Positions 8,407-17,644 of a stretch of 64,000 nucleotides of DNA are shown piece after piece; position 1 is the first letter of the stretch; the number at the start of each line of letters is the position of its first letter. Origin of the DNA: Acaudatibacter sp050729515 (GTDB taxonomy: Bacteria > Pseudomonadota > Alphaproteobacteria > Caulobacterales > Caulobacteraceae). The translations under genes and the position numbers were made by a program. Below the pieces are notes generated by a model. That model was not told the DNA's origin. It saw only the letters and a list, made by a program, of their open reading frames with translations, and made no database searches. The stretch spans positions 12,501 to 76,500 of the forward strand of contig JBOHLG010000014.1 of NCBI GenBank assembly GCA_050729515.1, read 5' to 3'.

Positions 8407-8880
8407 ATGTCGCGCCGCCGCCGGGCCGAAAAACGCTCCGTCCTGCCCGATCCCAAGTTCGGTGATGCCGTCCTCACCAAGTTCATGAATTACGTCATGT
8501 ACGAGGGCAAGAAGGCGGTGGCCGAAAACATCATCTACGGGGCCTTCGACATCATCGAGACCAAGCGGCGCGACCTTGGCCCGCTGGAGACCTTCCACTC
8601 GGCGCTGGACAACGTCGCCCCATCGGTGGAGGTTCGCTCGCGACGGGTCGGCGGGGCGACCTACCAGGTGCCGGTCGAGGTGAGGGTAGAGCGCCGCCAG
8701 GCCCTGGCTATCCGCTGGCTGGTGAGCGCGGCGCGCAACCGTGGCGAGAACAACATGACCGAGAAGCTGGCCGGCGAGCTCCTGGACGCCTCGAACAATC
8801 GCGGCGCCGCGGTCAAGAAGCGCGAAGACACCCACAAGATGGCGGAGGCCAACCGGGCCTTCTCGCATTACCGCTGGTAG
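8407..8880 (+). CDS. rpsG: 30S ribosomal protein S7
   Basis: 157 residues with the expected MSRRRRAEKR start and the RNA-binding segment VGGATYQVPVEVR. S7 nucleates assembly of the 30S head by binding the 3' domain of 16S rRNA. In enterobacteria it also represses its own operon at the rpsL-rpsG junction. The junction here is only 41 bp and shows no clear large structure, so any feedback may instead use the rpsL leader. It lies 126 bp before fusA. Confidence 0.97.
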   Translation: MSRRRRAEKRSVLPDPKFGDAVLTKFMNYVMYEGKKAVAENIIYGAFDIIETKRRDLGPLETFHSALDNVAPSVEVRSRRVGGATYQVPVEVRVERRQALAIRWLVSAARNRGENNMTEKLAGELLDASNNRGAAVKKREDTHKMAEANRAFSHYRW

Positions 8881-8933
8881 GCGCCCATATAGCCGCCCAC
8901 TGAACTCCCACCCTCTCGCCTCCCTTTCGGACC

Positions 8934-8958
8934 CGGGCGGTTTGCTATAGACCGCCCG
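8934..8958 (+). promoter_or_regulatory. Perfect stem-loop between rpsG and fusA
   Basis: CGGGCGGT (8934-8941) and ACCGCCCG (8951-8958) form an 8 bp stem around TTGCTATAG, 48 bp before fusA. With no T-run it is unlikely to be a simple terminator. TATAGA in the loop could also serve as a -10 box for fusA, but no convincing -35 is seen. Confidence 0.4.
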
Positions 8959-9006
8959 CGCTTCTCGTCGAGGCTGGAACAACGAACGAAACCATCGAGC
9001 CCGACC

Positions 9007-11085
9007 ATGCCCAGGCAGCACAGGATCGAGGACTACCGCAACTTCGGCATCATGGCCCACATCGATGCCGGAAAGACCACGACCACCGAGCGGATCCTCT
9101 ACTACACCGGCAAGAGCCATAAGATCGGCGAGGTCCATGATGGCGCGGCCACCATGGACTGGATGGAGCAGGAGCAGGAGCGGGGGATCACCATCACCTC
9201 GGCTGCGACCACCGCCTATTGGGCCGGCAAGCGGCTGAACATCATCGATACGCCCGGACACGTCGATTTCACCATCGAGGTCGAACGCTCGCTTCGCGTG
9301 CTCGATGGATGCGTGGCGGTGCTGGATGGCAACCAGGGGGTCGAGCCGCAGACCGAGACGGTCTGGCGGCAGGCCGACCGCTACGACGTGCCGCGCATCG
9401 TGTTCGTCAACAAGATGGACAAGATCGGGGCCGACTTCGAAAAGTGCATCCAATCCATTCGCGACCGCCTCGGCGTCAAGGCCGTCCCGATCCAGCTTCC
9501 GATCGGGTCCGAGCAGACCTTCAAGGGCCTCATCGACCTTGTCCGGATGAAGGCGGTGATCTGGGAAAGCGAGGGCCTGGGCGCCAACTACCACGACGAA
9601 GAAATTCCCGGCGATCTGCGCGCCGCCGCCGAGGAGGCGCGCCATTTCATGGTCGAGAACGCCGTCGAGCTCGACGACGAGGCCATGGAATCCTACCTGA
9701 ACGGCGAGGAGCCCGCGGCGGAGGTGCTGCAAGGCTGCATCCGCAAGGCGGTGCTCACCGGCGCCTTTTATCCGGTGCTGTGCGGCTCGGCATTCAAGAA
9801 CAAGGGAGTGCAGCCGCTGCTCGACGCGGTGGTCGCCTATCTTCCCTCTCCGGTCGACATCCCGCCCACCCCCGGCATCGAGGTCAAGAGTGGCGAGGCG
9901 GTGGTGCGCGAGGCCTCCGACAGCGAGCCTATGGCCATGCTGGCCTTCAAGATCATGGACGACCCCTTTGTCGGCTCGCTCACCTTCTGCCGGATCTATT
10001 CGGGCAAGCTGGAGAGCGGGATGGCGCTCTTCAATTCCTCGCGCGAGCGCAAGGAGCGGGTGGGCCGCATGCTTCTCATGCACTCCAACAACCGCGAGGA
10101 CATCAAGGAAGCCTACGCCGGAGACATCGTCGCGCTCGCCGGGCTCAAAGAAACCCGCACCGGCGACACCCTCTGTGATCCCTCGCGCTCTCCGGTCGTG
10201 CTCGAGAAGATGGATTTCCCCGATCCGGTGATCGAGATCGCCATCGAGCCGAAGTCGAAAGCCGACCAGGAGCGGCTCGGCGTCGCCCTGCAGAAGCTGG
10301 CGGCCGAGGACCCCACCTTCCGCGTCTCAACCGATCAGGAAAGCGGCCAGACCATCCTCAAGGGGATGGGCGAATTGCACCTCGACATCAAGGTCGACAT
10401 CCTGAGGCGAACCTATCGAGTCGAGGCCAACATCGGTCAGCCCCAGGTCGCCTATCGCGAAACGCTCGGTCGCCGAACCGAGATCGACTACCTGCATAAG
10501 AAGCAGACCGGCGGCTCGGGCCAGTTCGCCCGGGTGAAGATCGTCTTCGAGCCTGGCGAGCCAGGCAGCGGCTATCACTTCGAATCCAAGGTCGTCGGCG
10601 GCTCCGTCCCCAAGGAGTACGTGCCTGGCGTCGAAAAGGGCCTGGCGGCGTCCAAGGAGAACGGACTGCTGGCCGGCTTTCCGGTGATCGACTTCACCGC
10701 CACCCTGGTCGACGGCGATTCGCACGACGTCGATTCGAGCGTGCTCGCCTTCGAGATCGCCGCCCGCGCCGCCTTCCGCGAACTGCGCGACCGCGCCCAT
10801 CCCAAGCTCCTTGAGCCGATCATGAAGGTCGAGGTGACCACGCCCGAGGATTTCGTGGGCGATGTCATCGGCGATCTCAATTCGAGGCGCGGCATGATCC
10901 AGGGCGCGGATCGGCGCGGCAACGCCCAGGTGGTGATCGCCATGGTTCCCCTGGCCAACATGTTCGGCTATGTGAACACCCTGCGCTCGATGAGCCAGGG
11001 TCGGGCGCAGTTCCATATGGACTACGACCACTACGAGGCGGTGCCTCAGGCGGTGGCCGACGAAGTGGTCAAGAAGTACGCTTGA
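9007..11085 (+). CDS. fusA: Elongation factor G
   Basis: 692 residues, the standard length. This translational GTPase drives ribosome translocation. G1 AHIDAGKTTTTERILYY, the switch II region DTPGHVDF and NKMD (G4) are all intact. The C-terminal domains IV and V include GGSVPKEYVPGVEKGL and RGMIQGADRRGNAQVV. The ATG follows the rpsG-fusA stem-loop by 48 bp. It is 56 bp before tuf, with a small AGCCC-TTTC-GGGCT hairpin in that gap. Confidence 0.98.
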   Translation: MPRQHRIEDYRNFGIMAHIDAGKTTTTERILYYTGKSHKIGEVHDGAATMDWMEQEQERGITITSAATTAYWAGKRLNIIDTPGHVDFTIEVERSLRVLDGCVAVLDGNQGVEPQTETVWRQADRYDVPRIVFVNKMDKIGADFEKCIQSIRDRLGVKAVPIQLPIGSEQTFKGLIDLVRMKAVIWESEGLGANYHDEEIPGDLRAAAEEARHFMVENAVELDDEAMESYLNGEEPAAEVLQGCIRKAVLTGAFYPVLCGSAFKNKGVQPLLDAVVAYLPSPVDIPPTPGIEVKSGEAVVREASDSEPMAMLAFKIMDDPFVGSLTFCRIYSGKLESGMALFNSSRERKERVGRMLLMHSNNREDIKEAYAGDIVALAGLKETRTGDTLCDPSRSPVVLEKMDFPDPVIEIAIEPKSKADQERLGVALQKLAAEDPTFRVSTDQESGQTILKGMGELHLDIKVDILRRTYRVEANIGQPQVAYRETLGRRTEIDYLHKKQTGGSGQFARVKIVFEPGEPGSGYHFESKVVGGSVPKEYVPGVEKGLAASKENGLLAGFPVIDFTATLVDGDSHDVDSSVLAFEIAARAAFRELRDRAHPKLLEPIMKVEVTTPEDFVGDVIGDLNSRRGMIQGADRRGNAQVVIAMVPLANMFGYVNTLRSMSQGRAQFHMDYDHYEAVPQAVADEVVKKYA

Positions 11086-11141
11086 TCCCCCCTATTCGTG
11101 AACCTAGAGGAGAGCCCTTTCGGGCTGGAGCTTGAGACGAC

Positions 11142-12332
<1,191 letters not shown>

Positions 12333-12357
12333 GGCTGGGACCTGCGGAGAGAACTGA

Positions 12358-12433
12358 AGGAGTGTAGCTCAGCTGGTAGAGCATCGGTCTCCAAAACCGA
12401 GGGTCGTGGGTTCGAGTCCCCCCACTCCTGCCA
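12358..12433 (+). tRNA. trnW: tRNA-Trp (anticodon CCA)
   Basis: Acceptor arms AGGAGTG and CACTCCT, D-arm with AGCTCAGCTGGTAGAGC, anticodon loop CTCCAAA with CCA at 12391-12393, T-arm GTGGG-TTCGAGT-CCCCC, discriminator G and encoded CCA at 12431-12433. It lies in the conserved tuf-trnW-secE order. Confidence 0.96.
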
Positions 12434-12462
12434 CTTTCTTCATGGATGATCGAAGGCGAGCT

Positions 12463-12634
12463 ACGTGCGCTGGAATTGGAGTTCGCTCGAGCTACGGGGA
12501 AAGAACGATGCGAACTTCAAATCCAAAAAGCACACGGGGAGCGATAAGGTGGCTACAGTCCTTGTCGATTCCGAAGTTCGTCGGAACTCTCCGGAGCCGT
12601 CGTCGAACTTCGGATTCGGGACGCTAGCGGCTCA
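12463..12634 (+). repeat. Dispersed double-hairpin element, copy 2
   Basis: Hairpin a has GGAATTGGAGTTCGC paired with GCGAACTTCAAATCC (12471-12524). Hairpin b has GATTCCGAAGTTCG paired with CGAACTTCGGATTC (12567-12616), bounded by GGCTAC and GCTAGC. This is the most diverged of the four copies. Its arms carry the core AAGTT/AACTT instead of ACGTT, with the change present in the pairing arms. It fills most of the tRNA-Trp to secE gap. Confidence 0.75.
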
Positions 12635-12658
12635 CGAAAGGGATTAGAGTAGGGCCCG

Positions 12659-12979
12659 ATGGCCAAGGATCAGGGCATCGTCCAGACCAGGATGCGCCCC
12701 CGCCCGCCGGTCTCGGGCCGGGCGGGCGGCCGTCTACCCACTCCGCCGCCTCCGCAGCCGTCTCCGGAGCCGAGGAAGAAGCCTTTCAACGCCCTCAAAT
12801 TCGTCCAGGAGACGCGCGCGGAGGCTCGCAAGGTCGTGTGGACGAGCTGGAAGGAGACCTGGATCACCTCGGTGATGGTGGGCGTCCTGGTTCTCCTGAC
12901 CGCCCTTTTCTTCTTCGGGGTCGACTGGCTGCTGGGGCTGGGAGTCGGCGGACTCCTCAAGCTGGTGAGCGCGGGCTGA
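12659..12979 (+). CDS. secE: Preprotein translocase subunit SecE
   Basis: 106 residues. The conserved C-terminal half (FVQETRAEARKVVWTSWKET followed by one membrane segment at about 70-100) is typical single-span SecE, which clamps the SecY channel. The first 50 residues are an added cytosolic tail, basic at first and then rich in proline (TPPPPQPSPEPRKK). That makes the protein longer than the usual single-span form of about 65 residues. It is 11 bp before nusG in the conserved secE-nusG pair. Confidence 0.93.
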   Translation: MAKDQGIVQTRMRPRPPVSGRAGGRLPTPPPPQPSPEPRKKPFNALKFVQETRAEARKVVWTSWKETWITSVMVGVLVLLTALFFFGVDWLLGLGVGGLLKLVSAG

Positions 12980-12990
12980 AGGATGAGGCC

Positions 12991-13554
12991 GTGAGCAAGA
13001 TTGAAATCCGGGCCGGCGATCCCCGCCACAAGTGGTACATCGTCCACGTCTATTCGAATTTCGAGAAGAAGGTCGCCGAGAGCATTCGCGAGCAGGCGCA
13101 CGCCCAGGGTCTGGACGAATCCTTCTCGGAGATCCTGGTGCCGACCGAAGACGTCATCGAAATCCGCCGGGGTCGCAAGATCAATTCCGAGCGGAAGTAC
13201 TTCCCGGGCTACGTCCTGGTGAAGATGGACCTCTCGGACGAGGCCTATCACCTGGTCAAGAACACGCCCAAGGTGACCGGATTCCTGGGCTCGGGAACCA
13301 AGCCGATGCCCATCTCCGAGCGGGAGGTGGCCAGGATCATCGGGGCGATCGAGGAAGGCGTCGAGCGGCCCAAGCCGACCATCACCTTCGAGATCGGCGA
13401 GGCGGTGCGGGTGATCGATGGGCCGTTCGCGAGCTTCAACGGCTCGGTCGAGCAGGTGGACGAGGATCGGGCCCGGCTTAGGGTCACCGTCTCCATTTTC
13501 GGCCGGGCGACCCCGGTCGAACTCGAATACGCCCAGGTCGAGAAGACGACCTGA
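12991..13554 (+). CDS. nusG: Transcription termination/antitermination factor NusG
   Basis: 187 residues from GTG 12991. That start is chosen because GAAGGATGAGG sits just before it and WYIVHVYSNFEKKV begins soon after; the frame is open further upstream inside secE. The N-terminal NGN domain binds RNA polymerase. The C-terminal KOW domain (GEAVRVIDGPFASFNGSVEQ) contacts S10 or Rho. The gene is followed by a hairpin (13559-13575) and no longer sits directly next to rplK. Confidence 0.96.
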   Translation: MSKIEIRAGDPRHKWYIVHVYSNFEKKVAESIREQAHAQGLDESFSEILVPTEDVIEIRRGRKINSERKYFPGYVLVKMDLSDEAYHLVKNTPKVTGFLGSGTKPMPISEREVARIIGAIEEGVERPKPTITFEIGEAVRVIDGPFASFNGSVEQVDEDRARLRVTVSIFGRATPVELEYAQVEKTT

Positions 13555-13824
13555 GACTGCGGTTCCCGCGACCGCGGCAGATCGGCGGGCAACGCCATGA
13601 TCGTGGCGGCTGACGCATCTCGTCGATCCGGAGAGCGCCCGAAGCTGACGCGACCCCAAAGAAACATCATGGCCGACCGTAAGTGTCGGCTGCACATGAC
13701 CACGAACGGCGCCGCCGTTCTTGGGTGACGCCGACAAGCCCGGCCATGACGCAGGATGGCAGAAGGGCGGCGGCTAACTTTTCAGCTACGCCAACCGTGG
13801 CGTCCACCTGACCCGCCAAACCAG
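13555..13824 (+). other. Gap after nusG with three small stem-loops
   Basis: No gene is supported here. GCGGT-N7-ACCGC (13559-13575) follows the nusG stop. GCCGAC-N7-GTCGGC (13672-13690) and GAACGGC-GCC-GCCGTTC followed by TT (13704-13722) lie further on. The last is the best terminator candidate for secE-nusG, but it has a very short T-run. Confidence 0.4.
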
Positions 13825-14088
13825 CTAGCGAAGCTGGCTATCCTTGCTGCCCCGGCGATTGATTCCGCCCGGAGCGATGCGGCGATCGCGTCCAGACTGG
13901 CAGCTGATGCACCTGGTCGCTCCGGGGAGCGCGCGGCGGCGGGCCTTCGGGATTTCGCCGCCACATTCGACGCAGTGCGAGGCGCCCTCACCGGCCGGCA
14001 GGCGAGCGCGAGCGGCGAGCACACCATCGCTCACCGTGGCTTCCACCTGGTCCAGGACGGCGCCATCCCGCGTCCAGCCGCTCGCCAT
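13825..14088 (-). CDS. DksA/TraR family C4 zinc-finger protein
   Basis: 87 residues from ATG 14088, preceded by GGAG at a five-base spacing. The zinc knuckle is HCVECGGEIPKARR followed by TRCISCQ, and the C-terminus NRRGSKDSQLR is characteristic of the short YbiI/TraR-like group. Relatives bind the RNA polymerase secondary channel (DksA, TraR), but this group lacks the long coiled-coil, so a role in transcription is only suggested. It is read against the surrounding operons and splits nusG from rplK. Its stop overlaps a CCAGCT-N5-AGCTGG hairpin (13821-13837) that may end its transcript. Confidence 0.85.
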   Translation of the reverse strand: MASGWTRDGAVLDQVEATVSDGVLAARARLPAGEGASHCVECGGEIPKARRRALPGATRCISCQSGRDRRIAPGGINRRGSKDSQLR

Positions 14089-14300
14089 ATGCGCTCCGAT
14101 CAACCGACCTCTCGCAGTCTCATATGAGATACCCGGCGCGGGATCCAAGCGCTTTTGAGCGGCCAGCCGACCTTGTTTGCTCCCACGTCGCCAAGCTGAT
14201 ACACGCGCCGCTTTCCGCGCCAGGCCCTCCAGCCTTGCGCCAAGCTCGTGGGAGGAGCGCCACTCCCGACCACGGCCTCCATCATCCTCGAGGGAGCCTC

Positions 14301-14732
14301 ATGGCCAAGAAGATCCTCGGCTACATCAAGCTTCAGGTGCCCGCTGGCGCCGCCACGCCCTCGCCGCCGATCGGCCCGGCGCTCGGCCAGCGCGGGGTCA
14401 ACATCATGAGCTTTTGCAAGGAGTTCAACGCCCGCACCGAGAGCATGGGTCGCGGAACGCCTCTGCCCACGGTGATCACCGTCTATCAGGACAAGAGCTT
14501 TTCCTTCGTCACCAAGACCCCTCCGGCGAGCTACTTCCTCAAGGAGGCGGCTAAGATCACGGCCGGCTCCGGCCAGACCGGCCGGGAGACCGTCGGCCAG
14601 GTGACGCGCTCGCAACTGCGCCAGATCGCCGAGAAGAAGATGAAGGATCTCAACGCCCACGATGTCGAAGCGGCGGCCAAGATCATCGAAGGGTCCGCCA
14701 GGTCCATGGGCCTCTCGGTAGTGGAGCGCTGA
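14301..14732 (+). CDS. rplK: 50S ribosomal protein L11
   Basis: 143 residues. L11 forms the GTPase-associated region of 23S rRNA and senses uncharged tRNA together with RelA. The N-terminal PAGAATPSPPIGPALGQRGV, with its conserved prolines, and the C-terminal RNA-binding domain are complete. It starts the rplK-rplA unit, two bases before rplA. The 212 bp upstream hold its promoter region; I see no box good enough to mark. Confidence 0.97.
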   Translation: MAKKILGYIKLQVPAGAATPSPPIGPALGQRGVNIMSFCKEFNARTESMGRGTPLPTVITVYQDKSFSFVTKTPPASYFLKEAAKITAGSGQTGRETVGQVTRSQLRQIAEKKMKDLNAHDVEAAAKIIEGSARSMGLSVVER

Positions 14733-14734
14733 TC

Positions 14735-15427
14735 ATGGCCAAGCTCAGCAAGCGGGCGCGCGCCTTCACCGGCGAGTCCGAAAAGATCCACGCGCTCGGC
14801 GAAGCGGTGAAGATCATCAAGGCCAACGCCAAGGCCAAGTTCGACGAGACGGTCGAGATCGCGGTCAATCTGGGGATCGATCCGCGTCACGCCGACCAGC
14901 AGGTGCGCGGGGTGGTCTCGCTCCCTTCCGGAACCGGGCGCGAGGTGCGCGTGGCGGTGATCGCCAAGGACGCCAAGGCTGAGGAAGCCAAGGCGGCCGG
15001 CGCCGAGGTGGTCGGGGCCGAGGACCTGGTCGAGAAGATCCAGGGCGGCTTCATGGATTTCGACCGGGTGATCGCCTCGCCCGACATGATGGCGCTCGTG
15101 GGTCGGCTGGGCAAAATCCTCGGCCCGCGAGGGCTCATGCCCAATCCTCGGGTCGGCACGGTGACGCCCAATGTCGCCCAGGCGGTGAAGGACGCCAAAG
15201 GCGGCTCGATCGAGTTTCGGGCCGAAAAGGAAGGCATCGTCCACGCCGGGATCGGCAAGGCCAGCTTCACCGAGGAAGCGCTCGCCGCCAACGTCAAAGC
15301 GGTGATGGACGCCCTCTCCCGGGCCAGGCCTTCGGGGGCGAAGGGGACCTACATCAAGAAGATCAGCCTCTCCTCGACCATGGGGCCGGGCGTCAAGGTC
15401 GACGCGGCGAGCCTGGCGGCGGGATGA
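14735..15427 (+). CDS. rplA: 50S ribosomal protein L1
   Basis: 230 residues. It binds the L1 stalk of 23S rRNA near the E site and, in many bacteria, represses its own operon. The signature GKILGPRGLMPNPRVGTV and the RNA-binding KGTYIKKISLSSTMGPGVK are present. Unusually, its TGA overlaps the ATG of a GFA-family gene (ATGA at 15424-15427) rather than being followed by rplJ. Confidence 0.97.
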   Translation: MAKLSKRARAFTGESEKIHALGEAVKIIKANAKAKFDETVEIAVNLGIDPRHADQQVRGVVSLPSGTGREVRVAVIAKDAKAEEAKAAGAEVVGAEDLVEKIQGGFMDFDRVIASPDMMALVGRLGKILGPRGLMPNPRVGTVTPNVAQAVKDAKGGSIEFRAEKEGIVHAGIGKASFTEEALAANVKAVMDALSRARPSGAKGTYIKKISLSSTMGPGVKVDAASLAAG

Positions 15428-15801
15428 CCAGCCCCTCGCCCGGGGCGGAAGCGCGCGCGACCTGGCGCGGCTCCTGCCATTGCGGCGCGGTCCAATTCGA
15501 GGTCGACCTTGTCCTGGATCACGTGCGGAGCTGCGACTGCAGCCTCTGCCGCCGGCGCGGGATCCTCGGCCATCGCGTCGCCGAGGAGCATCTGCGAATC
15601 CTGACGCCGCTGGAAGCGATGAGCCTCTATCAATTCCACACCCGGACGGCGAAGGATTACTTCTGCCCGACCTGCGGGGTCCTCCCGTTCCGCCGCCCGC
15701 GCACCGCGCCCGAACAGTGGACGATCAATGTGCGCTGCCTCGAGGGCGTCGATCTCGACGCCATCCCCGTCGAGCGCGTCTACGGCAGCCGCCTTCCATG
15801 A
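15424..15801 (+). CDS. GFA/CENP-V domain protein, coupled to rplA
   Basis: 125 residues with the zinc-binding cysteines of the glutathione-dependent formaldehyde-activating (GFA, CENP-V) fold: SCHCGAVQFEV, CDCSLC and FCPTCGVLPF. Members of this fold are often annotated as formaldehyde-glutathione enzymes, but for most the activity is unproven. The start overlaps the rplA stop, so its expression should follow L1. A second GFA protein, only distantly similar, is at 43537-43899. Alternative readings: a generic zinc-binding carbon-sulfur lyase-like protein. Confidence 0.85.
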   Translation: MTSPSPGAEARATWRGSCHCGAVQFEVDLVLDHVRSCDCSLCRRRGILGHRVAEEHLRILTPLEAMSLYQFHTRTAKDYFCPTCGVLPFRRPRTAPEQWTINVRCLEGVDLDAIPVERVYGSRLP

Positions 15802-15864
15802 GCTTCTGCTCTTCTAAACAGAGGGTCGAGAGGCTCTGGGCCCGATCCATGCCCCAGGCGTCAT

Positions 15865-16344
15865 ATGAGTAAGAGACTGCCGCGCGGTTGGAAGCTGATG
15901 AGGAGGCCAACCAGGGCCGAACTACGCTTACGCCGGGCCGACATCGCCTGGAGGATGGGATCATACCTGGAGGACATAGGCGACGTTAAAGGAGCCATTG
16001 AGGAGTACAAAATTGGCGCTGAGGGAGGAAACACGTTCGCGCAGAACTGCCTTGCCACGCTCTTGGACGATAAGATTGACCCTCCCGACCCAGTTAGTGC
16101 GGTGTACTGGTACAAGAGAGCAGTCGCGAAAGGAGACGAGAGCGCAGTGTGGAACCTGGCGATGCACCATGCGAGTCGGGGCAGAAAGCGATGGTATTTG
16201 TATTGGCTGAGACGGGCAAAGGAGCTTGGTTATGAAGGCGCGGATGACGAACTCAAGCATATGAGCTTTTGGTCCGGCGATGGCCCGCACAAATCGCCCC
16301 GGGTGCGGAAACCGATTGGTATCGACGGCTCGGCATCGCGCTGA
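15865..16344 (+). CDS. Sel1-repeat (TPR-like) protein, probably acquired
   Basis: 159 residues. Two to three Sel1-like helical repeats are visible: GDVKGAIEEYKIGAEGGNTF, PVSAVYWYKRAVAKGDESAV and RWYLYWLRRAKELGYEGADD. Such repeats bind proteins; no enzymatic domain accompanies them. No signal peptide is seen; the N-terminus is very basic. Base and codon use are visibly richer in A and T than the flanking ribosomal genes, which suggests transfer. It sits between the GFA gene and a dead phosphatase, inside what should be the rplA-rplJ junction. Confidence 0.75.
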   Translation: MSKRLPRGWKLMRRPTRAELRLRRADIAWRMGSYLEDIGDVKGAIEEYKIGAEGGNTFAQNCLATLLDDKIDPPDPVSAVYWYKRAVAKGDESAVWNLAMHHASRGRKRWYLYWLRRAKELGYEGADDELKHMSFWSGDGPHKSPRVRKPIGIDGSASR

Positions 16345-16492
16345 CGATTAGATGGCGCGGCGCTCACTTCAGCAGCGCAACATGAGCCGCGTTGAGACTT
16401 TCCTATCGTTGATAGGCGAAACCATCGACGGGCTTCGCCCCGAAACGGTCACACCGTGGTTTGCTCGGCATATTCCTGCACAATGAGCTCCC

Positions 16493-17018
16493 ATGGCCAA
16501 GCTCGTCCTCGTCAAGCACGCCGCGCCGGCGATGGCGCCCGAAACGCCTTCCCATCGTTGGGTGCTCTCCGAAGAGGGGCAGCGCGCCTGCGAATCCCTG
16601 GCCGAGGAACTCAATCTCCATCGGGTTTCGCGAATCTACGGCAAGGCTCGGCTTGGAGCTGCGGCCGCGGCCCGGCTTGCAGGTGAATGACCGCTCGGGA
16701 TTGGGTTTTGTCGAGCGCGGCCGGTTGGGCCGCCTGATCGCCGAGTTCTTCGACCGCCCCGATGAACGCGTGATCGGCGCCGAGACCGCCGCCGAGGCCC
16801 TGCAGCGGTTCGAGCAGGCCGTTCGGTCGATTGCCGCCGAAGCGCCGGAGGAGACCATCGCGATCGTCACCCACGGTACGGTGCTGACCCTCCTCATCGC
16901 CAAACACAACCGGGTCTCGCCGTGGACCTTCTGGGCTTCGCTGGGGCTTCCTTCGTGCGTGCTCATTGACGCCTCCTCATTCAGGCTCGAGGGGACGCCG
17001 GCGACAGCGTCGCGGTGA
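16493..17018 (+). pseudogene. Histidine phosphatase family pseudogene (internal deletion with frameshift)
   Basis: The first 50 codons (MAKLVLVKHAAPAMAPETPS then an SEEGQRACESLAEEL helix) are in one frame. From about 16650, conserved sequence continues in another frame as LELRPRPGLQVNDRSG and ends with AIVTHGTVLTLLIA. The stretch that usually joins them (the S-x-x-x-K/R-A-x-x-T-A region) is missing, so a short deletion both removed residues and shifted the frame. The first frame stops at 16690. The catalytic RHG is KHA, another sign of decay. A sequencing error alone would not explain the missing residues. Confidence 0.75.
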
Positions 17019-17051
17019 AACCAAGCTTACTTGGCGCCTCATCCGCCGACC

Positions 17052-17093
17052 TTGCAGATTGACATCGCGAGTGATTTCGCATATTGCAATCGA
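17052..17093 (+). promoter_or_regulatory. Promoter-like dyad, locus A
   Basis: TTGACA (17059-17064), a 17 bp spacer and TATTGC (17082-17087). These boxes lie inside direct repeats CAGATTG (17055-17061) and CATATTG (17080-17086), with TTGCA repeated 32 bp apart. The same layout recurs at 49963-50006. It lies 70 bp before the decamer array; nothing codes downstream. Confidence 0.45.
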
Positions 17094-17163
17094 CCTCGCA
17101 GAAAGAGCTCGTCACCTGTCCCCGCCGATGATCCTCGCCCTCTCCTCAGCCCGCCCAAGTCGC

Positions 17164-17273
17164 CGAGCGATTCCGAGCGAAAGCGAGCCATTCCGAGCAG
17201 GCGCGAGCCTCTCCGAGCATCCGCGAGCCGTCGCGAGCGAAAACGAGCAAGAACGAGCAAAAGCGAGCAACCC
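17164..17273 (+). repeat. Phased decamer array, 11 x CGAGC-N5 (locus A)
   Basis: CGAGC begins at 17164 and at every tenth base up to 17264 without a slip. The five intervening bases vary (for example GATTC, GAAAG, AAAAG). A 10 bp period is not codon-phased and nearly equals one turn of DNA, so the constant half faces one side of the helix. The sequence between the array and the rplJ promoter (17274-17426) shows nothing else. Confidence 0.85.
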
Positions 17274-17426
17274 GCCGCTCCGGCGTAAGCTGTTGAGAAA
17301 ACACGTGAATTGGGAATTTCTAGCCGCCATTGGCCGCTCTTCACCCCCTCCAGGCGAGCAGGGCTGGGCGCCTCGCTTCAACGGCCTGCGCCACGGAGCC
17401 GACTGATCCGGGACCAATCCAGTCGG

Positions 17427-17455
17427 TTGATTCAGCCCGGGGCTTCTTGTAAGGC
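17427..17455 (+). promoter_or_regulatory. Candidate promoter of rplJL-rpoBC
   Basis: TTGATT (17427-17432), a 17 bp spacer and TAAGGC (17450-17455), followed at once by a CGCGCC-N5-GGCGCG hairpin (17455-17471). It is 190 bp before rplJ, the distance expected when an L10 leader intervenes. Confidence 0.4.
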
Positions 17456-17499
17456 GCGCCCCTCCGGCGCGGGTTCCACCACGCCGGCTTGTCCGAGAA

Positions 17500-17636
17500 C
17501 CACGGGCTCCCAGGATCAAGTTGGGAGCTTAATTTCCGGCGACGGAGCCGTGGGGAGACGAGCCAGACGCCTGACGCCGACCTCGGGTGGGCGCTGGCGG
17601 CGCGCCTCCCATCTTCGGACGCAGAGCGGAGGAGGC
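17500..17636 (+). promoter_or_regulatory. Probable L10 leader upstream of rplJ
   Basis: The 5' UTR includes CGGAGCCGTGGGGAGACGAG, which resembles the conserved core bound by the L10(L12)4 complex in other bacteria, and it ends in a strong GGAGGAGG (17628-17635). In the known system, L10-L12 binding blocks rplJ translation. A covariance-model search would be needed to confirm it. Confidence 0.4.
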
Positions 17637-17644
17637 GTCCCAGC

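Noticed and set aside
17164..17273. CRISPR array
   Set aside because: Constant part is only 5 bp and spacers 5 bp; CRISPR repeats are over 20 bp and no cas genes are present.
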